Under the pieces are notes generated by a model, which had not been told where the DNA came from, did not search any database, and worked only from the letters and a program-made list of their open reading frames with translations. A program made the position numbers and the translations under genes. A DNA stretch of 64,000 bases from Cyanobacteria bacterium FACHB-DQ100 (GTDB lineage Bacteria; Cyanobacteriota; Cyanobacteriia; Leptolyngbyales; Leptolyngbyaceae), in the NCBI GenBank assembly GCA_014695195.1, contig JACJNW010000023.1:186001-250000 (forward strand). The letters are read 5' to 3'. Below are positions 55,311 through 63,800 of the stretch, piece by piece; the stretch's first letter is position 1, and the number at the start of each line of letters is the position of its first letter.

Positions 55311-56126
55311 ATGCTATTCGTCAGCGCTCAGGCAGCAACTGCAATTAACGAAAACATTAATCAGTTATTCCTGCAACGCAATCTGATCAATTTAGCGCTT
55401 CAGGTTCTCCCGAAGCTGGCTTGGGCGATCGTGATTCTTCTATTCACGCGCTGGACAGTGAATCTAATTAGACCGATCGGATTTCGCTTGCTGAAGTATG
55501 CAGAACCGACGCTGCAAAAATTCTTGATTCAAGTGGCAGGAATTTTAGTGTGGATGGCAGGCGGTGTCGCGGCACTCAACGCAGTCGGACTGCAAACGAC
55601 CACGATCGTTGCTGTAATTGGTGCGGCAGGTCTAGCGATCGGTCTAGCGCTGCAAAATAGCCTGTCTCACTTTGCCGCAGGCGTGATGCTAGTGAGTTTC
55701 CGACCGTTTGAAGTCGGAGATGCGATCGAAGGCGCAGGAGTCTCTGGAACTGTGGATAATATTGGGCTGTTTTCGACCACGATCGTGGCTGCGGACAATG
55801 TTCGCATCACCGTTCCCAACAGTAATTTATTTAGCGGAACGCTGAAAAACAATACCATCATGGGCACTCGACGAGTCGATTTGCACATTGATATTGGCAA
55901 ACGCGACATCGAATCCACCATTACGCACTTACTGTCTTTGGTGCAACCGCATCCGCTCGTTTTGCGAGAACCAAGGCCCACTTGCCATGTAGAATCGATT
56001 ACACCAGAAAGCACGATTCTGTATCTGCGTCCCTGGTGTGCAGCTAATCATCATGAACAAGTGAAATCGGAAATTTTGCAGCTTGCAAAAGAAGCGCTCG
56101 ACTCTACTGAATCTTCACTCTACTGA
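55311..56126 (+). CDS. Small-conductance mechanosensitive channel (MscS family)
   Basis: The 271-residue protein has three membrane helices, the last being the glycine/alanine-rich pore helix TTIVAVIGAAGLAIGLALQNSL. FAAGVMLVSFRPFEVGDAIE and the beta domain with NIGLFSTTIVAADNVRITVPNSNLF follow, as in MscS. It probably forms a heptameric tension-gated channel relieving osmotic downshock. GAAGGAGTTTCT precedes the ATG. The last ten codons come from a 16-bp tandem repeat, which also supplies the stop. Confidence 0.94.
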   Translation: MLFVSAQAATAINENINQLFLQRNLINLALQVLPKLAWAIVILLFTRWTVNLIRPIGFRLLKYAEPTLQKFLIQVAGILVWMAGGVAALNAVGLQTTTIVAVIGAAGLAIGLALQNSLSHFAAGVMLVSFRPFEVGDAIEGAGVSGTVDNIGLFSTTIVAADNVRITVPNSNLFSGTLKNNTIMGTRRVDLHIDIGKRDIESTITHLLSLVQPHPLVLREPRPTCHVESITPESTILYLRPWCAANHHEQVKSEILQLAKEALDSTESSLY

Positions 56127-56164
56127 ATCTTCACTCTACTGAATCTTCACTCTACTGAATCTTC
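56101..56164. repeat. Four tandem copies of a 16-bp unit spanning two convergent gene ends
   Basis: The unit ACTCTACTGAATCTTC is repeated exactly at 56101, 56117, 56133 and 56149. Because 16 is not a multiple of three, the rightward MscS frame passes the first copy and stops at TGA in the second (56124-56126). The leftward gene ends in the fourth copy at the reverse TAG (56152-56154). Confidence 0.95.
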
Positions 56165-56628
56165 GTAATCGGCTCGCCTTTGAGCGTCCGGATTTCTTGA
56201 TCTCGCACTTCGATTTCTTTGTTCATGTCTCGCACCCGATTCGAGAGAATTTTGATCAGATTCAGGGCAATTCCGGGCGTTTCATCCACTGCTTCATAAA
56301 GCTGCTGCTGAGTGAGCACCAAACATTCACACGGCTCGATCGCGGTCACTGAAGCCGATCGGGGAGCAGAATCAAACAGCGACATCTCTCCAAAAAAATC
56401 GCCGCGCTTGCAAAATGTCAAATCTCGGCTACCGTTATGCACCCGGACAACTCCTTTGGAAATCACATACATCGATCGACCTTCTTGACCTTCGATCAGA
56501 ATAGTTTCCCGCACCGCATACGATCGTTCTTCCATAATCGATGCCAACCGCACCAGAAAATCGTCCCGCAGTTCCTTAAAGATGGGAACGCCTCGTACTA
56601 GCAGCAATCGCTCAAAACTGTTCAGCAT
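56152..56628 (-). CDS. Cyclic-nucleotide-binding domain protein without DNA-binding domain
   Basis: The 158-residue protein is one CNB domain: LVRGVPIFKELRDDFLVRL, VRETILIEGQEGRSMYVISKGVVRV, then the phosphate-binding cassette region RGDFFGEMSLFDSAPRSASVTA. It ends with a helical C-terminus that may form a short coiled coil (DMNKEIEVRDQEIRTL). No helix-turn-helix follows, so it is not a Crp-type regulator. It is the second gene after the large MFS/HEAT protein with a 24-base gap, and probably regulates or partners it. Confidence 0.9.
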   Translation of the reverse strand: MLNSFERLLLVRGVPIFKELRDDFLVRLASIMEERSYAVRETILIEGQEGRSMYVISKGVVRVHNGSRDLTFCKRGDFFGEMSLFDSAPRSASVTAIEPCECLVLTQQQLYEAVDETPGIALNLIKILSNRVRDMNKEIEVRDQEIRTLKGEPITKIQ

Positions 56629-56652
56629 CGCTCACGTTTTCTCACACAACAA

Positions 56653-59600
56653 CTAGATCACCCTGAGATTCGGATGTCGGGGAACCACCCGCGAAATTTC
56701 TTCGGGTAGGATAATCTCCGACTCCTGCATCATCTGTTTTACCTGCTTTGCCACGATCGGATCGCGCTCATTTTGGAATCCTTGTAAAACTCGCCCTAAC
56801 TGTTGCGGATATTGCTCTGCAACATAGCTCAATACCGCTTCTCGCACATATCCTCTGGGATGCCGCAAACTGGATCGAATCGCATCTGGATTAAGATTCT
56901 TCCAGCGTGCCCGCCTAGATAAATGAAAGCAGCAGGCGAGTGCCCAATCTGAGATAAAATGCCGCAGTTCGAGCAAATGATTCAGCCGTGCATCGGGCTG
57001 CATCGGGGTGTAGGGTACAAGACTCGATAAACTTTGCAGCTTATCCATCGGTAATTCTCGATCGAGTACCCCCAGTAGTGCTCTCTTACTAGCAATGTCG
57101 AGCGTACTATCGAGAATTTCTAAGCCTTGAGCGATCGCTGCACGAGAATCAGACTGGAAGTTGAATTCTGCCACTCGAATCGAGCCGATCGGATAAAGAA
57201 ACTTCATCAGCAGAAACAATCGCTCGATGCTGTCTTTCGGCAAAATTTCCAGGGCGGCTCTGAGCAGTTTCGTCTCTTCGCAGCGCACTCGGTCTTCAAT
57301 CAGATCCATTAATGCGGCATAGATTTGCCCCATAAACATTAACTCTTGTTCGATCAGTTCCTCGATTCCCGCTCTGCCTAAACGCTCTGCAACCGCTTCG
57401 ATGCCGCGTTCGTTTGGTACTTTTAGGAGAATCCGCAGCAGTAAGCGTCGTGTGGTTCCCCAAGAAGTCACCAAGCGGGAAATTAGAAGATCGATCGCTT
57501 CGGGTGTGCCAATTTGACCGATCGCGCTAAAAGCTTCACTCCGAACGAGCGGCGGACGTTCTACATCATCGGCAAGTCGAATCAGCCTGGGTAATGCCTC
57601 ATCACCGAGACGAACCAGCGCTGATTTTGCGGCTGGGCGCGTCGGACGACAATACAACCCGCTGAGCAAATAGCGGTAAAACTCCTCGGATCGAGTCGCT
57701 GCGATCGCTTCGAGCGTGGCAGATTTCACTTCGATCGAGGGATCTTTTAACAGTCTTGGAATATAAGGTTTGAGCCAGAGCCGCAATCCTTGCAAATGCA
57801 CTACGCCGCCTAATGCTCGACAACCGATTACCCGTTCTTGCATCTGTTTGTGTGTTAACAGTGCCTGTAACACATAGGTTGCCTCTGCTTTTTCCGACAT
57901 CGTACCCTGACGCAGAATCAACGATGCAGCCGTAGCGCGAACGATCGAGGGCTGACTTGGCTTGAGATAATGCCGCAGTTCACTAAAAGCAGTCGTCTCT
58001 CCGGTCGTCCAGATATATTCTAGGGCGACTGCCATGACTTCTGGTTCAGGACGTTGAGAGCAGAGCGACTTGACTGGATTTAAGAAGGCTGGATTGGGAT
58101 GATTCAGCATGACTTCGATGCTTCTGTGCTGCAATTCGGGAGTGAGCTTTAACAGCAATGGCGCAAGCACTTCCGCCGCATTCTTACCGTCGATTTGGCT
58201 CAAGAATTCAATACAGGCGCGTTTATCTTCATCGGCTCCGGGGGTTTCCAGGGTTTCGATCGTCTTTTGCCGCAGCGCTTTCATATCTACGTCTGAGGTA
58301 CTCAGTTGCCCCCGTCCCGCATTCAGCACTAAGAGATTGAGATACTCTTTTTTGAGTAAAACGATCGTCGCAAGCCAGCCGAGTGCAAACAGAATCATCA
58401 ACCCCAAATTCAAGTTCTGCTCTGCAACTCCGATTCCATTTGCCCCCACTCTCCCCAGTCCCAACAGAACCAGCCCGGTGATCGCGGTTGAAATGGGTTC
58501 AGCAATGCCGCGCACTTTTGCCTGTTCTCGGTTTCTCAGGTGATCCGGCACTGAGTAAAACAAAAACGGCACACTGCCACTCAGCAAAGTGTAGTGCAGC
58601 AACTCATAGAAAAACCGCATTGCTAGAACGCTCAGAAATACTGAAGACATTCCCGCGATCGACACTCCGGTAAATGCAATTACGATCATCGGCAGCAACA
58701 TCAGCGATCGGAATACTCCCATGCGATCGAGAATGCGGCTCGAAAATAACCACTGCATCGCCAACTCACAAATTCCCAATGAGCCATTAAAGATTCCCAA
58801 AAATCCGGCAACCTCACCACCGCCGAGCTGCACCGAAGCTCCAGAATGGCGACCTAGTTGAGTCAGAAACTGAAATTCAACCAGCAGCAAGAAGACTTGA
58901 GCCAGCGCAAAGAAAATCTGCAACAGCCGCATATATCGCCGCGTCTGTCCTCGCAGTCGCGTTGTAGAATGCTCCGCGATCGGCTCTTCCCGTTTGCGTC
59001 GCCCTTCTGGAAACGACTGTTGATAAGTGTGGCTCAGACCGCAGAGAATGATTACGCCAACGACCATAAATGCGAAAGCAATCAGCAACACTTGTGAAAC
59101 CGCTGTGTCTCGTGCAAACAATCCCAACACAAACGGCAGCGAGAATCCGCCCACAACATCTGCGACCAAAATTCCGCTGCTAATCAGCGGATAGGTGCGC
59201 TTAATTTCCCGAATGTTGAAGAGCTGATTTGCGGTAATCGAGGCATTGAGATCATTGAGAACATGGCTGGCTTCAAGCCAAAGCTGCATGGCAAAGACGG
59301 TTACTTGCAGCGCGTAGAACTGTCCGATCGTGTTTCCAAACGCACCGCTTAAACCGAGTGAAAAAATCGGCAATGGAGACGCGAGCAGCAGGGCGATCGC
59401 CACAATCACCATTCTCAAGGGTAAGTAGCGCTGAAGCTCAGAATACAGCCATCCCAAGCCAATCTTAATCACCGCACTCACGATATAGATTAAGGGTAAG
59501 TTCGCGGCTCCGAACTGTGCGAGAAACATCTCAACCGAACAGGCTTCGAGCCACATCAACCCCGTTGACGTGAAGGTATAGAAGGCGAACATCCAAAACG

Positions 59601-59688
59601 TTCGATTGCCTTCACCAGAGCGAAGATTAATCCAGCGGAGAAAGGGATGTTCTCCGACTCTCTTGGAAGCTTGATTTGTCGAAGCCAT
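56653..59688 (-). CDS. Large MFS-like (ATP/ADP-carrier-related) membrane protein fused to HEAT repeats
   Basis: The 1011-residue protein has about twelve membrane helices in the first ~450 residues (TFWMFAFYTFTSTGLMWLEAC at the start; FLTQLGRHSGASVQLGGGEV in the middle). This resembles cyanobacterial MFS proteins distantly related to nucleotide (Npt1/Npt2, TLC) carriers. Residues ~470-1000 are soluble and made of HEAT-like helical repeats (for example LLKDPSIEVKSATLEAI, PPLVRSEAFSAIGQIGTPEAI), suggesting a protein-binding or sensing arm. The next gene encodes a free cyclic-nucleotide-binding domain. In some bacteria these modules occur as one chain, so they may form a regulated transporter. 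The substrate is unknown. Confidence 0.82.
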   Translation of the reverse strand: MASTNQASKRVGEHPFLRWINLRSGEGNRTFWMFAFYTFTSTGLMWLEACSVEMFLAQFGAANLPLIYIVSAVIKIGLGWLYSELQRYLPLRMVIVAIALLLASPLPIFSLGLSGAFGNTIGQFYALQVTVFAMQLWLEASHVLNDLNASITANQLFNIREIKRTYPLISSGILVADVVGGFSLPFVLGLFARDTAVSQVLLIAFAFMVVGVIILCGLSHTYQQSFPEGRRKREEPIAEHSTTRLRGQTRRYMRLLQIFFALAQVFLLLVEFQFLTQLGRHSGASVQLGGGEVAGFLGIFNGSLGICELAMQWLFSSRILDRMGVFRSLMLLPMIVIAFTGVSIAGMSSVFLSVLAMRFFYELLHYTLLSGSVPFLFYSVPDHLRNREQAKVRGIAEPISTAITGLVLLGLGRVGANGIGVAEQNLNLGLMILFALGWLATIVLLKKEYLNLLVLNAGRGQLSTSDVDMKALRQKTIETLETPGADEDKRACIEFLSQIDGKNAAEVLAPLLLKLTPELQHRSIEVMLNHPNPAFLNPVKSLCSQRPEPEVMAVALEYIWTTGETTAFSELRHYLKPSQPSIVRATAASLILRQGTMSEKAEATYVLQALLTHKQMQERVIGCRALGGVVHLQGLRLWLKPYIPRLLKDPSIEVKSATLEAIAATRSEEFYRYLLSGLYCRPTRPAAKSALVRLGDEALPRLIRLADDVERPPLVRSEAFSAIGQIGTPEAIDLLISRLVTSWGTTRRLLLRILLKVPNERGIEAVAERLGRAGIEELIEQELMFMGQIYAALMDLIEDRVRCEETKLLRAALEILPKDSIERLFLLMKFLYPIGSIRVAEFNFQSDSRAAIAQGLEILDSTLDIASKRALLGVLDRELPMDKLQSLSSLVPYTPMQPDARLNHLLELRHFISDWALACCFHLSRRARWKNLNPDAIRSSLRHPRGYVREAVLSYVAEQYPQQLGRVLQGFQNERDPIVAKQVKQMMQESEIILPEEISRVVPRHPNLRVI

Positions 59689-59867
59689 ATGGGGTGTCCG
59701 GTTAAGTCATGCACAGGATTCCTCTGATCTCGGAATCCTTTCTAAGATGCCCAAGATGCGATCGAAGATATTGTGTGCAACCCCCAAAACACGCAAAAGG
59801 GACAGCGAGAAATCATCCCGTTGTCCCAGTCATTTGGCTTAAAAGTTGGGGAGGATTTCTCTACTCC

Positions 59868-60368
59868 CTACTTCTTCGGTGCCAGCAGCATCATCATATT
59901 CCGCCCTTCTTTCTTCGGCGCTTGTTGCACTTCAGCAATTTCCTGGAGGTCGGTCGCCATTCGTTTTAGCAGAGTCTCCGCAAGATCACTGTGCTGAATT
60001 TCTCGCCCTCGGAACATGATCGTCGCTTTGACTTTATCGCCAGCTTTGAGGAAGCGTTCGGCTTGGGTGATTCGCACGTTGTAATCGTGTTCCTCAATCT
60101 TGTACCGCATTTTGACTTCCTTCACGTCTACGGTATGCTGCTTTTTCTTCGCTTCTTTGGCTTTCTTTTCCTGCTCGAATTTGTGCTTACCGTAGTCGAT
60201 AATTTTGACGACAGGGGGATCAGCCTTGTCGCTCACAAGTACGAGGTCGAGTTCCTTTTCGTCTGCCATCGTTTGTGCTTCACGCGAGGTCATAATCCCT
60301 AGCTGAGAGCCATCTGCATCGATCACACGAACTTTGGGAAATCGAATTCGCTCGTTGATTACGGGCAT
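59868..60368 (-). CDS. infC: Translation initiation factor IF-3
   Basis: IF-3 binds the 30S subunit, checks start codons and prevents 70S association. ATG 60368 gives [20 protein letters not shown] and 166 residues; the frame continues upstream only to a weak alternative start. The linker and C-terminal domain show [46 protein letters not shown] and the C-terminal [19 protein letters not shown]. rpmI and rplT are not adjacent in this window, unlike the common bacterial arrangement. Confidence 0.95.
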   Translation of the reverse strand: MPVINERIRFPKVRVIDADGSQLGIMTSREAQTMADEKELDLVLVSDKADPPVVKIIDYGKHKFEQEKKAKEAKKKQHTVDVKEVKMRYKIEEHDYNVRITQAERFLKAGDKVKATIMFRGREIQHSDLAETLLKRMATDLQEIAEVQQAPKKEGRNMMMLLAPKK

Positions 60369-60608
60369 ATCTCGATTGGGTCTTTTTTCTATCACAAGCA
60401 CCTGTTGAATAATGTGAATAAGGGCGACACGATTCGATCGATGAAATTAGCTCGATCGAGGGGTCGAACTGAGAGTTTGTATTCGCCATTCTACTCAGTC
60501 TGGGGAAATTTCTCTCTAGTTTGTTACGTAAATTCTAAAGCAGGAATCAAAAATCCGGGGTTCGGGCATCCGATTAAAATAGATTAACAGAGTGATATCG
60601 GTGAAATT

Positions 60609-61520
60609 GTGGTAGATGCTTTACCTTGGCGGCAGCGGATTGGGAGTCAGCGCGATTGGATCTGGCGCGGATGGCAAACCCGATATACTTATCAGCGATC
60701 GCAAAAATCAGAAAGTTCGCCGCCGTTGCTGCTGATTCATGGATTCGGAGCTTCGATCGGGCATTGGCGGCATAATGTCTCGGTGTTAAGCCAGCATCAT
60801 ACGGTGTATGCCTTGGATTTGTTGGGGTTCGGGGCTTCGGAGAAAGCGATCGCGCCTTACAATGTGGCGCTGTGGATCGAACAAGTGCATGATTTTTGGC
60901 TAACCTTTGTGGGGGAGCCTGTGGTGTTAATTGGGAATTCGATCGGGTCTTCGGTGTGTTTGGCGGTGGCGAAGGCGTATCCCGAAATGGTGAGAGGGGT
61001 GGTGATGCTGAATCTGCCAGATTCTTCGGTGCTGGATTCGCCGGAATGGGCGGGAGCGCTGGTGAAAGTGTTTCGTCCGATCGCAGCCGTGGGTAAGAGT
61101 ATTTTCACGTTTCCACTGATTTTTAATCCGTTCTTTCGCGTGTTGCGGAGTTCGCGCTTGATTCGGCTGTGGGCGCGGCAGGCGTATGCGAGTTCCGACG
61201 GAATTACCGATGAACTGGTGGAAATTTTATCAATTCCGGCGCGTGATCCCCGTGCGGTCAAGGCGTTGCGATCAATGGTGACAACTCCAAAGATTACGGA
61301 CTATCGGGCGCGATCGATTTTGCCGACGATGACGATTCCAATGCTGTTGTTTTGGGGCAAGCAGGATAAGTTTGTGCCGCCGAGTCTGGCTGCATTTTGT
61401 GTCAAACTCAATCAAAAGCTGGAACTGGTTGAGATTGAAAATGCGGGTCATTGTCCGCACGATGAACAACCGGAAATCGTAAATCGTAAGATTCTGAGTT
61501 GGATTGGTGAAATTGCATGA
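60609..61520 (+). CDS. Alpha/beta hydrolase
   Basis: The 303-residue protein has the full catalytic set: oxyanion loop LLLIHGFGASIGHWRHN, nucleophile elbow LIGNSIGSSVCL (Ser), an acid after LFWGKQDKFVPP and His in IENAGHCPHDEQPE. The TVYALDLLGFGASEKA block is typical of esterase/haloperoxidase-like enzymes, and cyanobacterial and plastid relatives include pheophytinase-like proteins. A lipid or pigment ester substrate is possible but not shown. The start is GTG 60609. It overlaps the next gene in ATGA. Confidence 0.88.
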   Translation: MVDALPWRQRIGSQRDWIWRGWQTRYTYQRSQKSESSPPLLLIHGFGASIGHWRHNVSVLSQHHTVYALDLLGFGASEKAIAPYNVALWIEQVHDFWLTFVGEPVVLIGNSIGSSVCLAVAKAYPEMVRGVVMLNLPDSSVLDSPEWAGALVKVFRPIAAVGKSIFTFPLIFNPFFRVLRSSRLIRLWARQAYASSDGITDELVEILSIPARDPRAVKALRSMVTTPKITDYRARSILPTMTIPMLLFWGKQDKFVPPSLAAFCVKLNQKLELVEIENAGHCPHDEQPEIVNRKILSWIGEIA

Positions 61521-62089
61521 CTTCTGAAACGTCCACAACTGAAACGCCCTCAACTGATGTTTTTCGGATTTCGCCGTTGATTCGATTGACGTTGCTCAGT
61601 TTGTATATTGCATTAACAACTCCGCTTCCTGTGCTGGCTGAAACCACCGATGCTCCGGTTCCAAGTGGATGGCTATGGGCGGGAATTGCGATCGGCTTTA
61701 TTGCATTATTTGGTGCATTGAGTGAGCGCGTGATCTTGGATGCAGACGGAATTCAAGTGACTTATCCTGCTTGGGTTCCGAAGGTCTTTCGCAAAGGGTG
61801 GCAGTTGCCTTGGTCAGAAGTCAAAGCGCTGAAGCCACGATCGACTGGACAAGGCGGATTGGTTTATTACTTTCTAAGTAAATCCGGTGAAGGATATCTA
61901 TTGCCAATGCGCGCGGCTGGATTTACGCGATTAGTGAATCGCGTCCAAGCGGAAACAGGCATTGATACTACTGATGTGAAACCGTTGTCGCAACCGTGGA
62001 TGTATTTGATTCTGTTAGGATTCACGTTCTTGTTGTTGCTGATTGATGCTTGGACAGTTTCGACAGCAATCTCGCTTGGAAAAATCTGA
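61517..62089 (+). CDS. Membrane protein with PH-like central domain, unknown function
   Basis: I do not recognise a named family. The 190-residue protein has a helix pair near residues 20-70 (LTLLSLYIALTTPLPVLA, GWLWAGIAIGFIALFGAL), a soluble segment with GIQVTYPAWVPKVFRKGWQL...WSEVKALKPRS that resembles a small PH-like domain, and a C-terminal helix (MYLILLGFTFLLLLIDAW). It is coupled to the hydrolase upstream (ATGA) and to the ABC ATPase downstream (TGATG), so the three act together or at least are cotranslated. Confidence 0.8.
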   Translation: MTSETSTTETPSTDVFRISPLIRLTLLSLYIALTTPLPVLAETTDAPVPSGWLWAGIAIGFIALFGALSERVILDADGIQVTYPAWVPKVFRKGWQLPWSEVKALKPRSTGQGGLVYYFLSKSGEGYLLPMRAAGFTRLVNRVQAETGIDTTDVKPLSQPWMYLILLGFTFLLLLIDAWTVSTAISLGKI

Positions 62090-62826
62090 TGTTGATACGG
62101 TTAGATCAAGTCAGCTTCGCTCCAAGCAGAATCACGCAGAAAGGAACTTCAATTGCAGGAAGTGAGATTCTGCGAAATGTTTCGTTTACGGTGAACAAAA
62201 GCGATCGGATTGCGATCGTTGGGGCTTCGGGTTCTGGTAAAACCACATTGCTGAGATTGATCAATCGATTAGCAGAACCAAGTGCAGGATTGATTCAGTT
62301 TGAAGGCAACCGTTATCAGGACATTCCGGTATTACAGTTACGGCAGCAGATCCTGTTTGTTGCACAAGAGCCGAAGCTACTCGGAATGACAGTGAGAGAA
62401 GCATTGAGCTATCCGCTAAAACTGAGAAATGTTAGAGAGATTGATCAGCGAATTGCTCACGCGATCGACCGCATGAGCATTCCGCGTGAATGGCTTGATC
62501 GATCTGAGTTAGAGCTTTCAACCGGAGAGCGGCAGTGGATTGCGATCGCTCGCGCTCTCATTTGTCAGCCCAAAGTATTGTTGCTCGATGAACCGATCGC
62601 AAATCTAGATGCGAATCGGAATGAAACACTGCTAAGAATTCTGACTCAAATAGAATCTACAGTTTTAGTCGTAACGCATCAGTTGGAATGGGCGGAACAG
62701 TTTAGCGATCGAGTTCTACAGTTGCAGCAGGGACAATTAATTCGAGATCAGAAGCGTGTTGATTGGCAAGCGGTTAGAAGGGAGATCGCTCAAGCAGAAG
62801 CAGAAGAAGCGGCAGAATGGGATTAA
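62089..62826 (+). CDS. Orphan ABC transporter ATPase
   Basis: The 245-residue ATPase (ATG 62089 overlapping the upstream stop) has Walker A VGASGSGKTTLLRLI, a Q-loop FVAQEPKLLGMTV, signature LSTGERQWIAIARAL, Walker B VLLLDEPIANLD and the H-loop VVTHQLEW. It is of the small importer/exporter class similar to phosphate- or FetA/YbbL-type ATPases. No permease gene is adjacent: upstream is the PH-like membrane protein, downstream a decayed locus on the other strand. Its TAA overlaps the reverse stop of an iron-permease remnant in the palindrome TTAA. Confidence 0.9.
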   Translation: MLIRLDQVSFAPSRITQKGTSIAGSEILRNVSFTVNKSDRIAIVGASGSGKTTLLRLINRLAEPSAGLIQFEGNRYQDIPVLQLRQQILFVAQEPKLLGMTVREALSYPLKLRNVREIDQRIAHAIDRMSIPREWLDRSELELSTGERQWIAIARALICQPKVLLLDEPIANLDANRNETLLRILTQIESTVLVVTHQLEWAEQFSDRVLQLQQGQLIRDQKRVDWQAVRREIAQAEAEEAAEWD

Positions 62827-62968
62827 TTCTGCTTTGGAGTTTGCCGCCGTGAAAACCACGATCGACCCAGCAGCGATTGAAAGTACAGGCTTCCCACCGT
62901 GAACAGAAAGACCACGTAAGCAACAGCTTGAACCAGATACAAGCGATCGGTGTATCCAAACAAAGTGC
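62823..62968 (-). pseudogene. C-terminal remnant resembling FTR1-type iron permease
   Basis: In one minus-strand frame the last 47 codons read LFGYTDRLYLVQAVAYVVFL and FTVGSLYFQSLLGRSW before a TAA at 62823-62825. This looks like the last membrane helix and tail of a cyanobacterial FTR1-family permease. Nothing of the rest (including REGxE motifs) is present upstream; instead a MITE-like element lies there. Family assignment from so short a piece is tentative. Confidence 0.5.
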
Positions 62969-63074
62969 TGATACCGAATTAAACATAGAATGCGACAGAT
63001 CATACTCAAAGTCCCCCATTCTGGGGGACTTAGGGGGCGAGAATCTGTCGCATCCACAAATCAATCTGGTATGA
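62969..63074. mobile_element. MITE-like element, about 106 bp
   Basis: The ends TGATACC and GGTATGA are imperfect inverted repeats. Each arm also carries ATGCGACAGAT (62990-63000) or its exact complement (63045-63055). The centre has a palindrome AGTCCCCC (63010-63017)/GGGGGACT (63023-63030) of a type often seen in cyanobacterial intergenic repeats. There is no coding capacity for a transposase. No clear target duplication is seen, consistent with deletion of flanking DNA after insertion. Confidence 0.72.
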
Positions 63075-63076
63075 GA

Positions 63077-63430
63077 AATCTTATTGTTTGCGATCGCCGC
63101 TCCATATTCCGAGTTTGCCGTATCTAACAATCCATTGATCACTTGCAGCACAAATCTCGGAGATTGACGTTCAGATTCCGGTAAAGCGTTGATTGCAGCA
63201 TCGATCGACTTTAGTGAAGATTGATATCCGGTGCTGATTTTCTCTGCATTTTTAGCTCCAGCTTTGACTTCATCTTGCAGCGCAATCAATGAACTCTTGA
63301 ATTCAGGTACTTTACGCTCATTCAGTTGATCTTCAACATCGGCATAGATTTCCTCTCCTGTCCCTGAAATCAGTCCTAACTGAATCAATTGCCGACGGCT
63401 AAGGGCATTAAGAAAATTTGGGGTTGACAT
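63077..63430 (-). pseudogene. N-terminal fragment of an unrecognised exported helical protein
   Basis: From ATG 63430 (MSTPNFLNALSRRQLIQLGL) 118 codons are coding-like: a possible signal region, then VPEFKSSLIALQDEVKAG, KISTGYQSSLKSIDAAINAL, PESERQSPRFVLQVINGLLD and ANSEYGAAIANNKI. The homologous part ends where the MITE-like element begins; the open frame running on to 62774 reads the element and then the wrong frame of the iron-permease remnant (cysteine- and leucine-rich nonsense). I do not know the intact family. Confidence 0.65.
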
Positions 63431-63537
63431 GAGGCGCTCTAGTGACTGCGATAAGCCGAGATCCAGAATTATCAATTATTTCGCAGTTTAGAGCAAGCAT
63501 ATTAATAATAATTCTCAATAGAACTCTGCATTTGTGC

Positions 63538-63795
63538 TCAAGAGCCTTTTTGATTTTGTGAGCGAAACCGCCCTTCAAGAAAATCACGCTGCTTTAAGTG
63601 TTTTGTCTTACGACCACTGACTCGCTTGCGCCACATTCTGAAGCTCGATTCCTGCATTTCCCGACGCATCAGCGCGATCGTTTGTTTTTCGCTCAGTCCG
63701 AATTGCAGTTCGATCGCCTCAAAAGGAGTGCGATCTTCCCATGCCATTTCGAGAATTCTATCGATCGTCTCACGATCTAATTCTGGTAGTTCCAT
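63538..63795 (-). CDS. TIGR03643 family small protein
   Basis: The 85-residue protein begins MELPELDRETIDRILEMAWE and continues DRTPFEAIELQFGLSEKQTI, LMRREMQESSFRMWRKRVSGRKTKH, the well conserved core of TIGR03643. A helix-turn-helix-like arrangement with a basic tail suggests nucleic-acid binding, but function is unknown. It starts 5 bases after the stop of an upstream gene on the same strand (Uma2-type), so the two are cotranscribed. Confidence 0.9.
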   Translation of the reverse strand: MELPELDRETIDRILEMAWEDRTPFEAIELQFGLSEKQTIALMRREMQESSFRMWRKRVSGRKTKHLKQRDFLEGRFRSQNQKGS

Positions 63796-63800
63796 TGTCC

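Noticed and set aside
62774-63475. A 233-codon leftward open frame as one gene
   Set aside because: Only about the first half is protein-like. The rest translates the MITE-like element and then an out-of-frame part of the iron-permease remnant, and it overlaps the end of the ABC ATPase gene.
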